A stretch of DNA of 36,100 nt. It comes from Alphaproteobacteria bacterium. GTDB taxonomy: Bacteria; Pseudomonadota; Alphaproteobacteria; Rhizobiales; Aestuariivirgaceae. The stretch spans positions 1 to 36,100 of the forward strand of contig JAGRLX010000156.1 in the NCBI GenBank assembly GCA_020441605.1. The letters are read 5' to 3'. The notes under the pieces are model-generated. The model was not told where the DNA came from, did not search any database, and saw nothing but the letters and a program-made list of their open reading frames with translations. This document shows positions 8,197 to 16,284 of this stretch, piece after piece (within the stretch, counting starts at the first letter, position 1; every line of letters starts with the position of its first letter). The position numbers and the translations under genes are program-made.

Positions 8197-8798
8197 CCTG
8201 CGCCCGGGAGCGCCCTCGTTGAAAGGTTGGTGCCGTTTGGGCTGGCTCCGCTCCCGTACGCTGCATCACCTGAGGCCAGAGTTTTCGACCTCTTTCGCCG
8301 GTGACGGGCTGGATGCGCCGCCCGGATTGTGCAGCTGAGTCGGCACGACTTGGCCAATCCCGCTATGTGGTTTTTCTTCATTCTTCATTGTAGCATCTGC
8401 GCCATTCCTCGATCTTTCGACGCGCGTCGTCATGACTCATGAACCAGTCTGCATTCAGGCAGGAACCCTCTACGCTTCTAGGAGACCACTATGATCGACA
8501 AATGCGGAGCCCACGGGTTCGACGTCAGCGGGATCAACGGGATCAATTTGTGAGCGACCATCATACGCGCAGACGAATGCCCAGGATCCGCCGAAGCTCT
8601 TGTCGCCCATGCCATCCAAGGGACTATTTGATATATGATTGTAGGAAGATCGGCTCCGATCTGTTGCTCCTGAAATGGGTCGGCGTCCCCAAGTCGGGCG
8701 GCAACGTCTGGTAATTGCGAGTGGTTCGATCCTTTGCCTCAATGCACACATCATGGAGAGAGTGGACTTCTCTCACGGGACATGTCCATGATATTTGC
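8197..8798. other. Junction stretch between broken reductase and aioX, no gene recognised
   Basis: This 600-bp stretch separates the broken aldo/keto reductase from the aio genes and probably marks the left boundary of the acquired arsenic DNA. I found no recognisable protein in it. A 20-codon frame at 8491-8553 starts after AGGAGACC and could be a leader or the relic of a gene start. The palindrome at 8647-8662 is listed separately. GGACATGTCC at about 8779 is a further perfect 10-bp palindrome just upstream of aioX. Confidence 0.4.
8647..8662. promoter_or_regulatory. Palindrome upstream of aioX
   Basis: AGATCGGCTCCGATCT is a 7-bp perfect inverted repeat with a 2-bp centre, about 140 bp upstream of aioX. 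An AT-rich stretch (TTGATATATGATTG) immediately precedes it. It could be an operator for aioX transcription; no binding family can be assigned. Confidence 0.35.
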
Positions 8799-9689
8799 AT
8801 GGGTAACAACGTCCGACAGACATCGCAACCGGGGCTGAGCCGCCGTACGCTTGTCGCTGGCTTGGCAACACTGACCCAGTGTCTGGCGCCGGCCACGGCG
8901 CGGACGGAGGAGCCCCTGAAATTTGGGCTAACACCGGTTTTCCTCAGTAATGACATTGAACTCCTGACCAAGCTGAAGGCCTATCTTTCGCGGCTGGCAG
9001 GAAGGGAGGTGCTGCTGGTGCAGCGGCGCACCTATGAGGAGATCACCACGCTGCTGCTGTCTGGCCAGCTGACGGCCGCTTGGATTTGCGGCTACCCGTT
9101 CGTTCAGTATGAGGACCAGCTGGCACTGGTGGCGGTTCCGCTGTGGAACAGCAAACCGCTCTACAGCTCCTATCTGATCGTGCCGGCGGGCCGCGCCGCC
9201 CGAAGCGTCGACGATCTGAAGGGCGACCTTCACGCCTTCTCGGACCCCAACAGCAACTCCGGCTACCTCGTCACGACGGCGCTCCTGGCCGCGCGCGGGC
9301 TGAAGCCGGAGGCCTTCTTCCGCCAGACAATCTTCACGTATGGCCACCGTAACGTGGTCCGCGCCGTCGCCTCCGGCCTAGCGCAGAGTGGCAGTGTCGA
9401 CGGCTATGTGTGGGAAGTCATGGCCTCGCTCGAGCCTGCGCTCACGTCGCAGACCAAGGTTATCCGAAAGTCCGAGCTTCTGGGATTTCCTCCCGTGGCG
9501 TGTCTGGCGCGGCAGGCCGCAAGCCCGGATGTCGAATTGATACGCCATGCGCTGCTGGCGATGAAGGATGAGCCCGACGGAGATGACGTGCTGGACTTGC
9601 TGAAGCTCGACGGATTTGCCGAGGAGCCGCAGGACCTGTTCGAACCGATCGCCGCCAAGATGCGGCTGGTGCGGAGCCTGCTCAAGTGA
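8799..9689 (+). CDS. aioX: Periplasmic arsenite-binding sensor protein AioX
   Basis: AioX is a PhnD-type periplasmic binding protein that captures arsenite and signals to the AioS kinase. The product from ATG 8799 has 296 residues. A signal peptide with SRRTLVAGLATLTQCLAPATA resembles a Tat leader, and the mature protein starts near TEEPLKFGLTPVFL. The single mature-domain Cys in a pocket-like context is in WICGYPFV (residue 97 of this start), matching the Cys reported as essential for arsenite binding in the Agrobacterium homologue. The start is uncertain: 8715 and 8742 are in frame upstream, but 8799 gives the best signal peptide. The stop overlaps the aioS GTG. Confidence 0.85.
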   Translation: MGNNVRQTSQPGLSRRTLVAGLATLTQCLAPATARTEEPLKFGLTPVFLSNDIELLTKLKAYLSRLAGREVLLVQRRTYEEITTLLLSGQLTAAWICGYPFVQYEDQLALVAVPLWNSKPLYSSYLIVPAGRAARSVDDLKGDLHAFSDPNSNSGYLVTTALLAARGLKPEAFFRQTIFTYGHRNVVRAVASGLAQSGSVDGYVWEVMASLEPALTSQTKVIRKSELLGFPPVACLARQAASPDVELIRHALLAMKDEPDGDDVLDLLKLDGFAEEPQDLFEPIAAKMRLVRSLLK

Positions 9690-11146
9690 CGGTCCCCGGC
9701 CATGACAAGCCGAAGGCGCGGTGGCCCTATTCCGTCCGCGTGCCGGTGTTCGTCGCGCTGCTTATGGTCGCCATCAGCACCGTCGTCTCGTACCGTGCGC
9801 TGTCACGGCTCGAGGAAACGCAGCAGCGCAACCTGGAACAATTGTCGTCGGCCTATCTCGACGGTTTGTCGACGTCGCTCGTTCCTTCCGTCGTGCGCGA
9901 GGATGTGTGGGAGGTCTTCGACACGCTCGACCGCTCGCGCGAGCGCTACAAGGGCCTCGGTGTGCGCTGGGTGACGGTCACCAACGCGGCGGACCACATC
10001 ATCGCCTCCAGCCTGCCGCGTGAGTTTCCGCCGCTTGATGCCATGCCGTCCGGCGTGGCATCCCAGTTTGCCGGCGCCAGCGAGGTAAGGCTCGATGAAG
10101 ACGCAGCCGAGGCCAGGCTCATGCGCTTGCTTCGCTACCAGGACCAGAACATCGGCCGAATTTATGCTGTGGCCGACATTTCGGCGTTGCTGCAGGAGCG
10201 TTCGGAGATCCTGTGGGAACTGGTCGCCACCAACATCGTGCTGACGCTGCTGCTCGTCGCCTTCGGCTCCTATGTGATGCGGCGCATGGCACGGCCCGTC
10301 GGCGTCTTGTCTGACTGTTTCGCCAGGAGCCGTGAGGGACAGGTGGCGTCAATCCCGCCGGATGTGGTGCATGAACAAAGCACGGAGTTCCGGGACCTGT
10401 TCGAGCGCTACAACGACATGATCCGCGCCGTGAACGAGCGCGAAGAGCTGGCTGCGGAACTGGCGGAGGAGGAGAAGCTCGCCAGCGTCGGAAGGCTCGC
10501 GTCCGGCATGGCGCACGAGATCAACAACCCGCTGGGCGGCATGTTCAACGCCATCGATGCGCTTAAACGCTATGGCACACGCGAGGACGTGAGGACCACG
10601 TCGATCCGGCTCCTGGAGCAGGGGTTGGCGGGCATCCGCGACCTGGTGCGCTCGACACTCACCACCTACCGGCTGGAGCAGCGGCCTCGTGATCTGACTG
10701 CGACCGACCTTGATGACCTGAGGTTGCTGGTGAAGCCCGAGGCGCGGCACCGCAAGCTGCTGCTGAAATGGGACATAGGCCTTGACGGTTCGGTGCCGGT
10801 GCCGGCAGTGCCGGTGCGCGACGCTGTGCTTAACCTGCTGCTTAATGCCTGCCACAGCAGTGCCGAGGGTGGTGAGGTAGGGCTCGCATGCCGGATCGCT
10901 GAGAATCACTTCATTGCCGAGGTCACCGACAATGGACCGGGTCTGCCATCGCACCTGCGCGAATATCTGGAACGCCAAGGTGCCGGTGCCGCACCCCTCG
11001 ATCGCCGGTCGGGTCTTGGCCTATGGATCGTCAAGCGCCATTGTGATGAAATGGGAGCGAGCATCGTCGTGCCGCGCAACGCAGCGGACGGTACGGCGAT
11101 ACGGCTGACGGTGCCGCTCCGGGGAGAGATCGAGCGTGCTGCTTGA
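9686..11146 (+). CDS. aioS: Arsenite-responsive sensor histidine kinase AioS
   Basis: This 486-residue membrane kinase starts at a GTG that overlaps the aioX TGA by four bases. Transmembrane helices at about 18-37 and 178-198 enclose a ~140-residue periplasmic sensor region, which is expected to meet AioX. A HAMP-like linker and a coiled stretch (AAELAEEEKLASVGRLA) lead to the HisKA H-box GMAHEINNPLGG, with phospho-acceptor His 277. The ATPase domain has the N-box NLLLNACHSS (Asn 387), G1 DNGPGLP and G2 GLGLWIVK. All catalytic motifs are intact. The cognate regulator is aioR, which overlaps its 3' end by 11 bp. Confidence 0.9.
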   Translation: MTVPGHDKPKARWPYSVRVPVFVALLMVAISTVVSYRALSRLEETQQRNLEQLSSAYLDGLSTSLVPSVVREDVWEVFDTLDRSRERYKGLGVRWVTVTNAADHIIASSLPREFPPLDAMPSGVASQFAGASEVRLDEDAAEARLMRLLRYQDQNIGRIYAVADISALLQERSEILWELVATNIVLTLLLVAFGSYVMRRMARPVGVLSDCFARSREGQVASIPPDVVHEQSTEFRDLFERYNDMIRAVNEREELAAELAEEEKLASVGRLASGMAHEINNPLGGMFNAIDALKRYGTREDVRTTSIRLLEQGLAGIRDLVRSTLTTYRLEQRPRDLTATDLDDLRLLVKPEARHRKLLLKWDIGLDGSVPVPAVPVRDAVLNLLLNACHSSAEGGEVGLACRIAENHFIAEVTDNGPGLPSHLREYLERQGAGAAPLDRRSGLGLWIVKRHCDEMGASIVVPRNAADGTAIRLTVPLRGEIERAA

Positions 11147-12455
11147 AGGACGAAAAGTCGGCTTGGTGGAGGACGATCCCGTGATGGGCGAGTCGCTGGC
11201 CCAATCCCTGTCGCTCGAAGGCGGTGAGGTGGTGTGGTGGACGTCCGGCGAGGAGGCCTACCGGGCTCTGAAAACCGGGGCACCGGACGCGGTGATTTGC
11301 GACATCCGGCTGCCAGACATGGGCGGACAGGATCTGTTTCGCCGGCTGGCGGCGGCGACGCCTCTGCCGCCCTTCCTATTTGTGACCGCCTACGGCGATA
11401 TCGATCAGGCCGTGTCCCTCATGCGCGAGGGCGCCGCCGACTATGTGACGAAACCCTTCGACGTCGGCCTCGTCATCGAGCGTGTGCGCACGCTGATCCA
11501 GCGCTCGACGGCCGCACAGGCAGCTGGCGCGCTCGGAGTCTCGGCGCAGATGCAAGAGGTCGAAACCAGTCTCAGGAGGGTCTGCGATCTCACCAGTCCG
11601 CTGCTGCTGACGGGTGAGACGGGGGTTGGCAAGGAGGTATGCGCGCGGCTTCTCCATACGATTTCCAGCCGCTCCAAGGAGCCCTTCGTCACCGTCAATT
11701 GCGCGGCGATCCCGCAGAGCATCATCGAACAGGAATTGTTCGGCTTCCGCGGCTCCGGCCATCAAGCGTTTCATCGAGGGTTTGCCGAGCGCGCCCGAGG
11801 CGGCGTACTGTTTCTCGATGAAGTGGGTGAACTCCCCGTGGCGGTGCAGGCGAAGCTTCTACGGCTGGTCGAGACCCGCGAGTACCACCGCCTTGGAGGT
11901 GAACAGCCCGTCATCTTTCATGGGCGCATCGTGTGTGCCACCCACAACGACCTGCAGCAACTCATCCGTGCTGGCCGCTTCCGGGAGGATTTCTTCTACC
12001 GCATCTCAGGTATGACCATCGACATACCGGCGTTGCGGCATCGGTCGGATGACATTCCCTGGCTCCTCGATCTCTATGCTGAACGATTCCGGGCCGGTAG
12101 TGCTCCGCAAAAGCGGGCCGTCAGCGACCTCACCGTCGAAGCTGCGCTGGACTATCCCTGGCCCGGCAATGTGCGCGAACTGCGCAACCGCATGGAACGC
12201 GCCGTGGCCATGGCGAAGTCAGACTGGATCATGCCCGGTGACCTGTTTCCCGAGTACGCCGATGTGTCGGCTTCGACTGAGAGTGCTTTCGCCACGCTGT
12301 CCGAGGCGCGCGACATGGCGGAACGCCGCCAGATCGAGCGCGCTTTGCGCGAAACCGAGGGCCACATCATCGAGGCCGCGCGCCTCCTGGGTGTTTCGCG
12401 CACCACGCTTTGGGAGAAGATGAAGCGACTCGGCGTCCACGGTGAAACGCCCTGA
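11136..12455 (+). CDS. aioR: NtrC-type response regulator AioR without a GAFTGA motif
   Basis: The order is REC domain, AAA+ ATPase and Fis-type helix-turn-helix (439 residues, GTG start). In REC, acidic residues at VEDDP, phospho-acceptor Asp 56 (ICDIRLPDM), Thr 84 and Lys 106 are present. The AAA+ domain has Walker A GETGVGKE (160-167), Walker B LFLDEV (226-231), REDFFYRI and WPGNVREL. Fis-type DNA-binding helices lie at about 405-432. Loop 1, where sigma54 activators carry GAFTGA, reads ELFGFRGSGHQAFHRGF and is about three residues short. AioR homologues are described as sigma54 activators of aioBA; this one lacks the contact motif. It presumably binds the dyads downstream of its own stop. 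Confidence 0.88.
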   Translation: MLLEGRKVGLVEDDPVMGESLAQSLSLEGGEVVWWTSGEEAYRALKTGAPDAVICDIRLPDMGGQDLFRRLAAATPLPPFLFVTAYGDIDQAVSLMREGAADYVTKPFDVGLVIERVRTLIQRSTAAQAAGALGVSAQMQEVETSLRRVCDLTSPLLLTGETGVGKEVCARLLHTISSRSKEPFVTVNCAAIPQSIIEQELFGFRGSGHQAFHRGFAERARGGVLFLDEVGELPVAVQAKLLRLVETREYHRLGGEQPVIFHGRIVCATHNDLQQLIRAGRFREDFFYRISGMTIDIPALRHRSDDIPWLLDLYAERFRAGSAPQKRAVSDLTVEAALDYPWPGNVRELRNRMERAVAMAKSDWIMPGDLFPEYADVSASTESAFATLSEARDMAERRQIERALRETEGHIIEAARLLGVSRTTLWEKMKRLGVHGETP

Positions 12456-12458
12456 ACG

Positions 12459-12474
12459 GTTCGGAAACCTGAAC
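12459..12474. promoter_or_regulatory. Putative AioR-binding dyad, distal copy
   Basis: GTTCGGAAACCTGAAC is an imperfect dyad four bases after the aioR stop. It shares 12 of 16 positions, including both outer GTTC/GAAC arms, with the perfect dyad exactly 32 bp downstream. A 32-bp step is three helical turns, so two dimers would sit on the same face of the DNA. Confidence 0.6.
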
Positions 12475-12486
12475 TTCGGCACTGCA

Positions 12487-12510
12487 GCATGTTCGGATTT
12501 CCGAACATGC
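12487..12510. promoter_or_regulatory. Putative AioR-binding dyad, proximal perfect inverted repeat
   Basis: GCATGTTCGGA and its exact complement TCCGAACATGC are separated by TT, an 11-bp perfect inverted repeat. Its core GTTCGGATTTCCGAAC (12491-12506) matches the distal dyad. It lies about 110 bp upstream of the aioB start, a normal place for activator sites. No U-rich tail follows, so it is less likely to be a terminator for aioXSR, though a hairpin in the aioR 3' end could also limit read-through. Confidence 0.6.
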
Positions 12511-12620
12511 CGACTGTGAAACCCCCTGACAAACCATGATCCCGCCGTGCTGCGCCGCACAGGAGCGCAAGCCCGGAACCACGCTAACCTACCTTCAGTA
12601 CGCGCAATAGGAGAGGTGCC

Positions 12621-13142
12621 ATGAAAAGATGTGACAAGATGGTCGAAGTGGGACGCCGCCAGTTCCTGCGCGGCGGGTTTGCAGCTGCGGCAGCGCTTCC
12701 AGTCGTCGGCCTCGGCGCCGGTGAGGCGAGGGCCGCCAGCAATGGCGCACTGCTCGACTACCCGTCCACCAGGCTTGCCAACGTGAAGGATCTTAAGGTC
12801 AACGAGCCCATGGAGATCGCCTATCCGGACGCTGACGCGCCGGGTGTGCTCCTAAAACTCGGCAAGGCCGTGGAAGGTGGGGCCGGCCCGGAGGGCGACA
12901 TCGTTGGCTTCACCACCGTCTGCCCACATAAGGGATTCCCGCTCAGCTATAATGCCGAGCGCCGCACTATGAACTGCCCCGGCCATTACTCGGTCTTTGA
13001 CTGTGAGGCCGGCGGTCAGCAGACGTGGGGGCAGGCGACCCAGAACCTGCCGCAATACATGCTCCGCGTCGACGACAAGGGCGACATTTACGCAGAGGGC
13101 GTGGATGAACTGCTCTATGGCCGCCTGTCGAACGTGCTCTGA
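12621..13142 (+). CDS. aioB: Arsenite oxidase small (Rieske) subunit AioB
   Basis: AioB carries the [2Fe-2S] Rieske centre that takes electrons from the molybdenum subunit. The 173-residue precursor has a Tat signal (GRRQFLRGG, then a hydrophobic Ala-rich stretch ending EARA), which also exports the leaderless AioA partner. Cluster ligands are C101/H103 in VCPHKGF and C119/H122 in CPGHYS. The positions that form a disulfide in the Alcaligenes enzyme are Phe 106 and Gly 121, as in rhizobial NT-26 type AioB. The start has AGGAGAGG upstream. aioA follows after 11 bp. Confidence 0.95.
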   Translation: MKRCDKMVEVGRRQFLRGGFAAAAALPVVGLGAGEARAASNGALLDYPSTRLANVKDLKVNEPMEIAYPDADAPGVLLKLGKAVEGGAGPEGDIVGFTTVCPHKGFPLSYNAERRTMNCPGHYSVFDCEAGGQQTWGQATQNLPQYMLRVDDKGDIYAEGVDELLYGRLSNVL

Positions 13143-13153
13143 AGGAGGGAAAA

Positions 13154-15625
13154 ATGGCTTTCAAGCGCAATATCGACCGTCTTCCGATCATCCCCGCAGA
13201 CGCGAAGCAACACAACGTTACCTGCCACTACTGCATCGTGGGTTGCGGCTACAATGCCTATACTTGGCCGGTGAACAAGCAAGGCGGAACGGCTCCCGGC
13301 GAAAATGCCATGGGTGCGGATCTCTCGCAGCAGCAGCCGGCCGAGTCCGACGCCTGGTATGCGCCCTCGATGTACAACATCGTGAAGCAGAACGGGAAGG
13401 ACGTGCACCTCGTCATTAAGCCTGACATGAACTGCAGCGTGAACTCCGGCCTCGGCTCGGTTCGCGGTGCGCGCATCGCGGAAAACCGACGTTCCGACAA
13501 GACCGGCACCCAGCAGCAACGGCTCGAGGAACCCATGATCTGGCGCTATGGCACGTGGCAGCCGACGAGCTGGGACGATGCGCTCGACCTCGTCGCGCGT
13601 GTCACGGCGCGGGTGATCGACAAGGACAACGAGGACGATCTGTTCGTCTCGATGTTCGACCATGGCGGCTCGGCCGGCGGCTACGAAAACACGTGGGGCA
13701 CGGGTAAACTCTACTTTCAATCGATGAAAGTGAAGAACTGCCGCATCCATAACCGCCCGGCCTACAATTCCGAGGTTCACTCGACGCGCGATATGGGTGT
13801 GGGCGAACTGAACTATGCCTATGAGGATTACGGTCTCACCGACACGATCTTCCTGATCGGCGCCAATCCGCTGGAAACCCAGACCAACCTGTTCCTCAAC
13901 CACATGATCCCCGGCATCCGGAAGGGGGCCAAGGTCATCGTCGTCGATCCGCGCCACACGGTGACGGTAAACGCCTGCAGGGTCGAGGGGGGTGCGGACA
14001 ACGTGCTTCATCTGCAGATCAATTCCGGCACCGACCTGGCGTTGTTCAATACGCTCTTCACCTACATTGCCGACCAGGGCTGGGTGGACAAGGAGTTCAT
14101 CGCCAATTCGACGATCCAGGACGCGGTGGCCGTGCCGCTTGACGAGGCCCATCCGGCTGCCCTCGGCAGCTTCGAAGCCGCGCGCGCGGAATGCAGGATG
14201 TCGCTCGCCGACGGCGCCAGGATCTGCGGCCTATCGGAAGCCGATCTCGTCAAGGCCGCAGAGTGGATCGCCAAGCCAAGAGATGATGGCTCGCGCCGCA
14301 AGTGCGTCACGGCTTATGAGAAGGGCATCATCTGGGGCAATGACAATTACCGTACCGTGGGCGCGCTGGTAAACATCGCGCTGGCGACCGGCAATGTGGG
14401 TCGCGAGGGCGGAGGCGTTTGCCGTCTCGGCGGCCACCAGGAAGGCTATATGCGGCCATCCGATGCCCATGTTGGTCGCCCTGCGCCCTATATCGATCAG
14501 CTGTTGATCGCGGGCAAAGGCAAGGTGCACCACATCTGGGCCAACGACCACTACAAGACCACGCTCAACGCATCCGTCTTCAAACGCGAATACAATCGGC
14601 GCACCAACATCGTGAAGGAAGCGATGGACGCGCGTGCCGGTGCCACCCGCGAGGAGCTGGTCGATGCGATCGTTGCCGCGATCGAGGCTGGAGGCCTGTT
14701 CTCGGTGAATGTCGATATCATTCACACGCAGATCGGCCAGGCTGCGCATGTCATCCTGCCGGCGGTCGAGTCTGGCGAGATGAACCTTACCTCCATGAAC
14801 GGAGAGCGCCGCATGCGCCTCGTCGAGAAATACATGGATGGTCCCGGTTCGGCGAAGCCCGACTGCATGATTGCCGCAGGCCTCGCCCAACATATCGAGA
14901 AGGTGCTGCGCGAAAGTGGCCGCAACGACTATGCCGACCAGTTCAAGGGCTATGACTGGAAATCCGAGGAAGACGCCTTCATGGACGGCTATCATGCCAA
15001 CACTGGCCAGATCGTTACCTATGAGCGGCTGCGCGCCATGGGCAATAATGGCGTTCAGGAGCCGGTCGTCGACTTCAAGGACGGCAAGCTCGTCGGCACC
15101 CATCGCCTCTATGCCGATGGCAAGTTCGATCGCCACGGCCGCGAGGACAAGAAGGCTCTGTTCTGTGCTGGAGCATGGCGCGGATTGCAGGCGCCGGGCA
15201 AGGCTTCGCAGCGGGACAGTTATGCCTTCCTCATCAACAACGGCCGCTCCAACATCAACTGGCAGAACTGGTTCCTCGACAAGGACAACGATTTCGTCAC
15301 CGACCGTTTCCCCTATCCCTATATCCAGATCAATCCGGATGACATGGCGGAGCTGGGGCTCAAAGCGGGCGATCTCGTCGAGGTCTACAATGATGTTGGC
15401 GCCACGCAGGCGATGGTCTATCCGGAGCCGACCGCCAGGCGGAAGGAGACCTTCATGTTGTTCGGCGCCGATGCCGGCGCCCAGGGTAACGTCATCAATG
15501 CCGGGGTCAACGAGTTGATCCTGCCGAACTACAAGCAGACCTGGGCCAACATCCGAAAGATCACGGATGCCCCGGCCTCGGTTCAGAAGCTCTCGTTCAA
15601 GTCGTGGGACTACGTCGCATCGTGA
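13154..15625 (+). CDS. aioA: Arsenite oxidase large (molybdopterin) subunit AioA
   Basis: AioA, of the DMSO reductase superfamily, oxidises arsenite to arsenate at a bis-pterin molybdenum site in the periplasm. The protein has 823 residues, close to family length. The [3Fe-4S] ligands C24, C27 and C31 lie in VTCHYCIVGCGYN. Other family blocks are SMFDHGGSAGGYENTWGTGK, IHNRPAYNSEVHSTRDMG, IGANPLETQTNLFLNHMIPG and, near the C-terminus, INNGRSNINWQNWFLD. There is no signal peptide, as expected for export in complex with AioB. A GAAGGAGGG site precedes the ATG. No frame damage is visible. A strong hairpin follows the stop. Confidence 0.97.
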   Translation: MAFKRNIDRLPIIPADAKQHNVTCHYCIVGCGYNAYTWPVNKQGGTAPGENAMGADLSQQQPAESDAWYAPSMYNIVKQNGKDVHLVIKPDMNCSVNSGLGSVRGARIAENRRSDKTGTQQQRLEEPMIWRYGTWQPTSWDDALDLVARVTARVIDKDNEDDLFVSMFDHGGSAGGYENTWGTGKLYFQSMKVKNCRIHNRPAYNSEVHSTRDMGVGELNYAYEDYGLTDTIFLIGANPLETQTNLFLNHMIPGIRKGAKVIVVDPRHTVTVNACRVEGGADNVLHLQINSGTDLALFNTLFTYIADQGWVDKEFIANSTIQDAVAVPLDEAHPAALGSFEAARAECRMSLADGARICGLSEADLVKAAEWIAKPRDDGSRRKCVTAYEKGIIWGNDNYRTVGALVNIALATGNVGREGGGVCRLGGHQEGYMRPSDAHVGRPAPYIDQLLIAGKGKVHHIWANDHYKTTLNASVFKREYNRRTNIVKEAMDARAGATREELVDAIVAAIEAGGLFSVNVDIIHTQIGQAAHVILPAVESGEMNLTSMNGERRMRLVEKYMDGPGSAKPDCMIAAGLAQHIEKVLRESGRNDYADQFKGYDWKSEEDAFMDGYHANTGQIVTYERLRAMGNNGVQEPVVDFKDGKLVGTHRLYADGKFDRHGREDKKALFCAGAWRGLQAPGKASQRDSYAFLINNGRSNINWQNWFLDKDNDFVTDRFPYPYIQINPDDMAELGLKAGDLVEVYNDVGATQAMVYPEPTARRKETFMLFGADAGAQGNVINAGVNELILPNYKQTWANIRKITDAPASVQKLSFKSWDYVAS

Positions 15626-15635
15626 TGCGCCAACG

Positions 15636-15663
15636 GGCGGCCCGGTATATCTGCCGGGCCGCC
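15636..15663 (+). terminator. Hairpin terminator after aioA
   Basis: GGCGGCCCGG and CCGGGCCGCC form a perfect 10-bp GC stem around an 8-nt loop, 10 bp after the aioA stop. There is no clear T-run after it, so it may end transcription with help or protect the mRNA 3' end. Confidence 0.65.
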
Positions 15664-16284
15664 GCCCCTACCTTGTCGTCACCCGCAAAATGAGCATGAC
15701 GGGCTTCTAGGTCTTCATACTGATCAATGAAGGTTTTGAGTCCCCGTATTTCATGGTACGAATTTGGCCATTGAATGAGAAGAGGCACTATGTGCCAAGT
15801 TCTTGATGGGAGCGTCACCTCATTGGTCGATTGGTGAGTCGACAATCAGGCAGTTGGATTGAGGGCGCCGGTGCGGGAGCGGATGCCGAGGTGTTGGCGT
15901 CCAAAAAGCGGTATCACTGATGTTGCCTATGCCGCAGCGATGGAAAATGCCTTCCAGGCACCTTCACTGATTTCAGACGAAAGTTCCCGTTTGACAACCC
16001 ATACGCTAGTCTAAACTCCCTCTTCCTCGGCTGCAGAGAATTTCGTGAACGTGATCGCCCAACGCGTGAAAGCCCCGCCTTTCGCTTCGCTGGGAGCCGC
16101 GGCGCCCACCGGGTCGCGACGCGCCCGCGTTTCTTGGTCTGGATAGACCGCTAAGACCCGGCGTAATGAACTGTGCGGAGGCTCAGCCGAAAACTTCAAT
16201 GACAATCCAGTTCTGCCGGAAGCCGACAGCGGCAAATGTTCTTTGTCTGTTGTGGCAACATCACATCATGGACGTGGTGCCAAA
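15664..16284. other. Intergenic stretch right of aioA, no gene recognised
   Basis: No convincing gene is present in these 620 bp. The longest frames are on the minus strand, at 15597-15845 (which would run through the terminator hairpin) and 16011-16235; neither has a recognisable domain or a good ribosome binding site. In rhizobial aio loci a cytochrome c and moeA usually occupy this place. The stretch probably contains the right boundary of the arsenic unit. Confidence 0.45.

Noticed and set aside
8491..8553. 20-codon frame with a fair AGGAGACC site
   Set aside because: Too short to support as a gene from sequence alone; mentioned only as a possible relic or leader.
8721..8740. Sigma54-like TGGTTCGATCCTTTGC upstream of aioX
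   Set aside because: GG and GC are separated by 11 bases rather than 10, and the -24 block matches poorly.
10349..10978. 209-codon frame antisense to aioS
   Set aside because: Shadow of the kinase gene; no recognisable protein features.
12487..12510. Perfect inverted repeat read as a terminator for aioXSR
   Set aside because: No T-run on either side, and a matching dyad lies 32 bp upstream, which favours a protein-binding site.
13115..14152. 345-codon open frame antisense to aioA (and 14231-15136 likewise)
   Set aside because: Antisense shadow of a high-GC gene with clear AioA homology; no domain or ribosome binding site.
15597..15845. 82-codon minus-strand frame after aioA
   Set aside because: Runs through the GC hairpin and the 3' end of aioA and has no recognisable domain.
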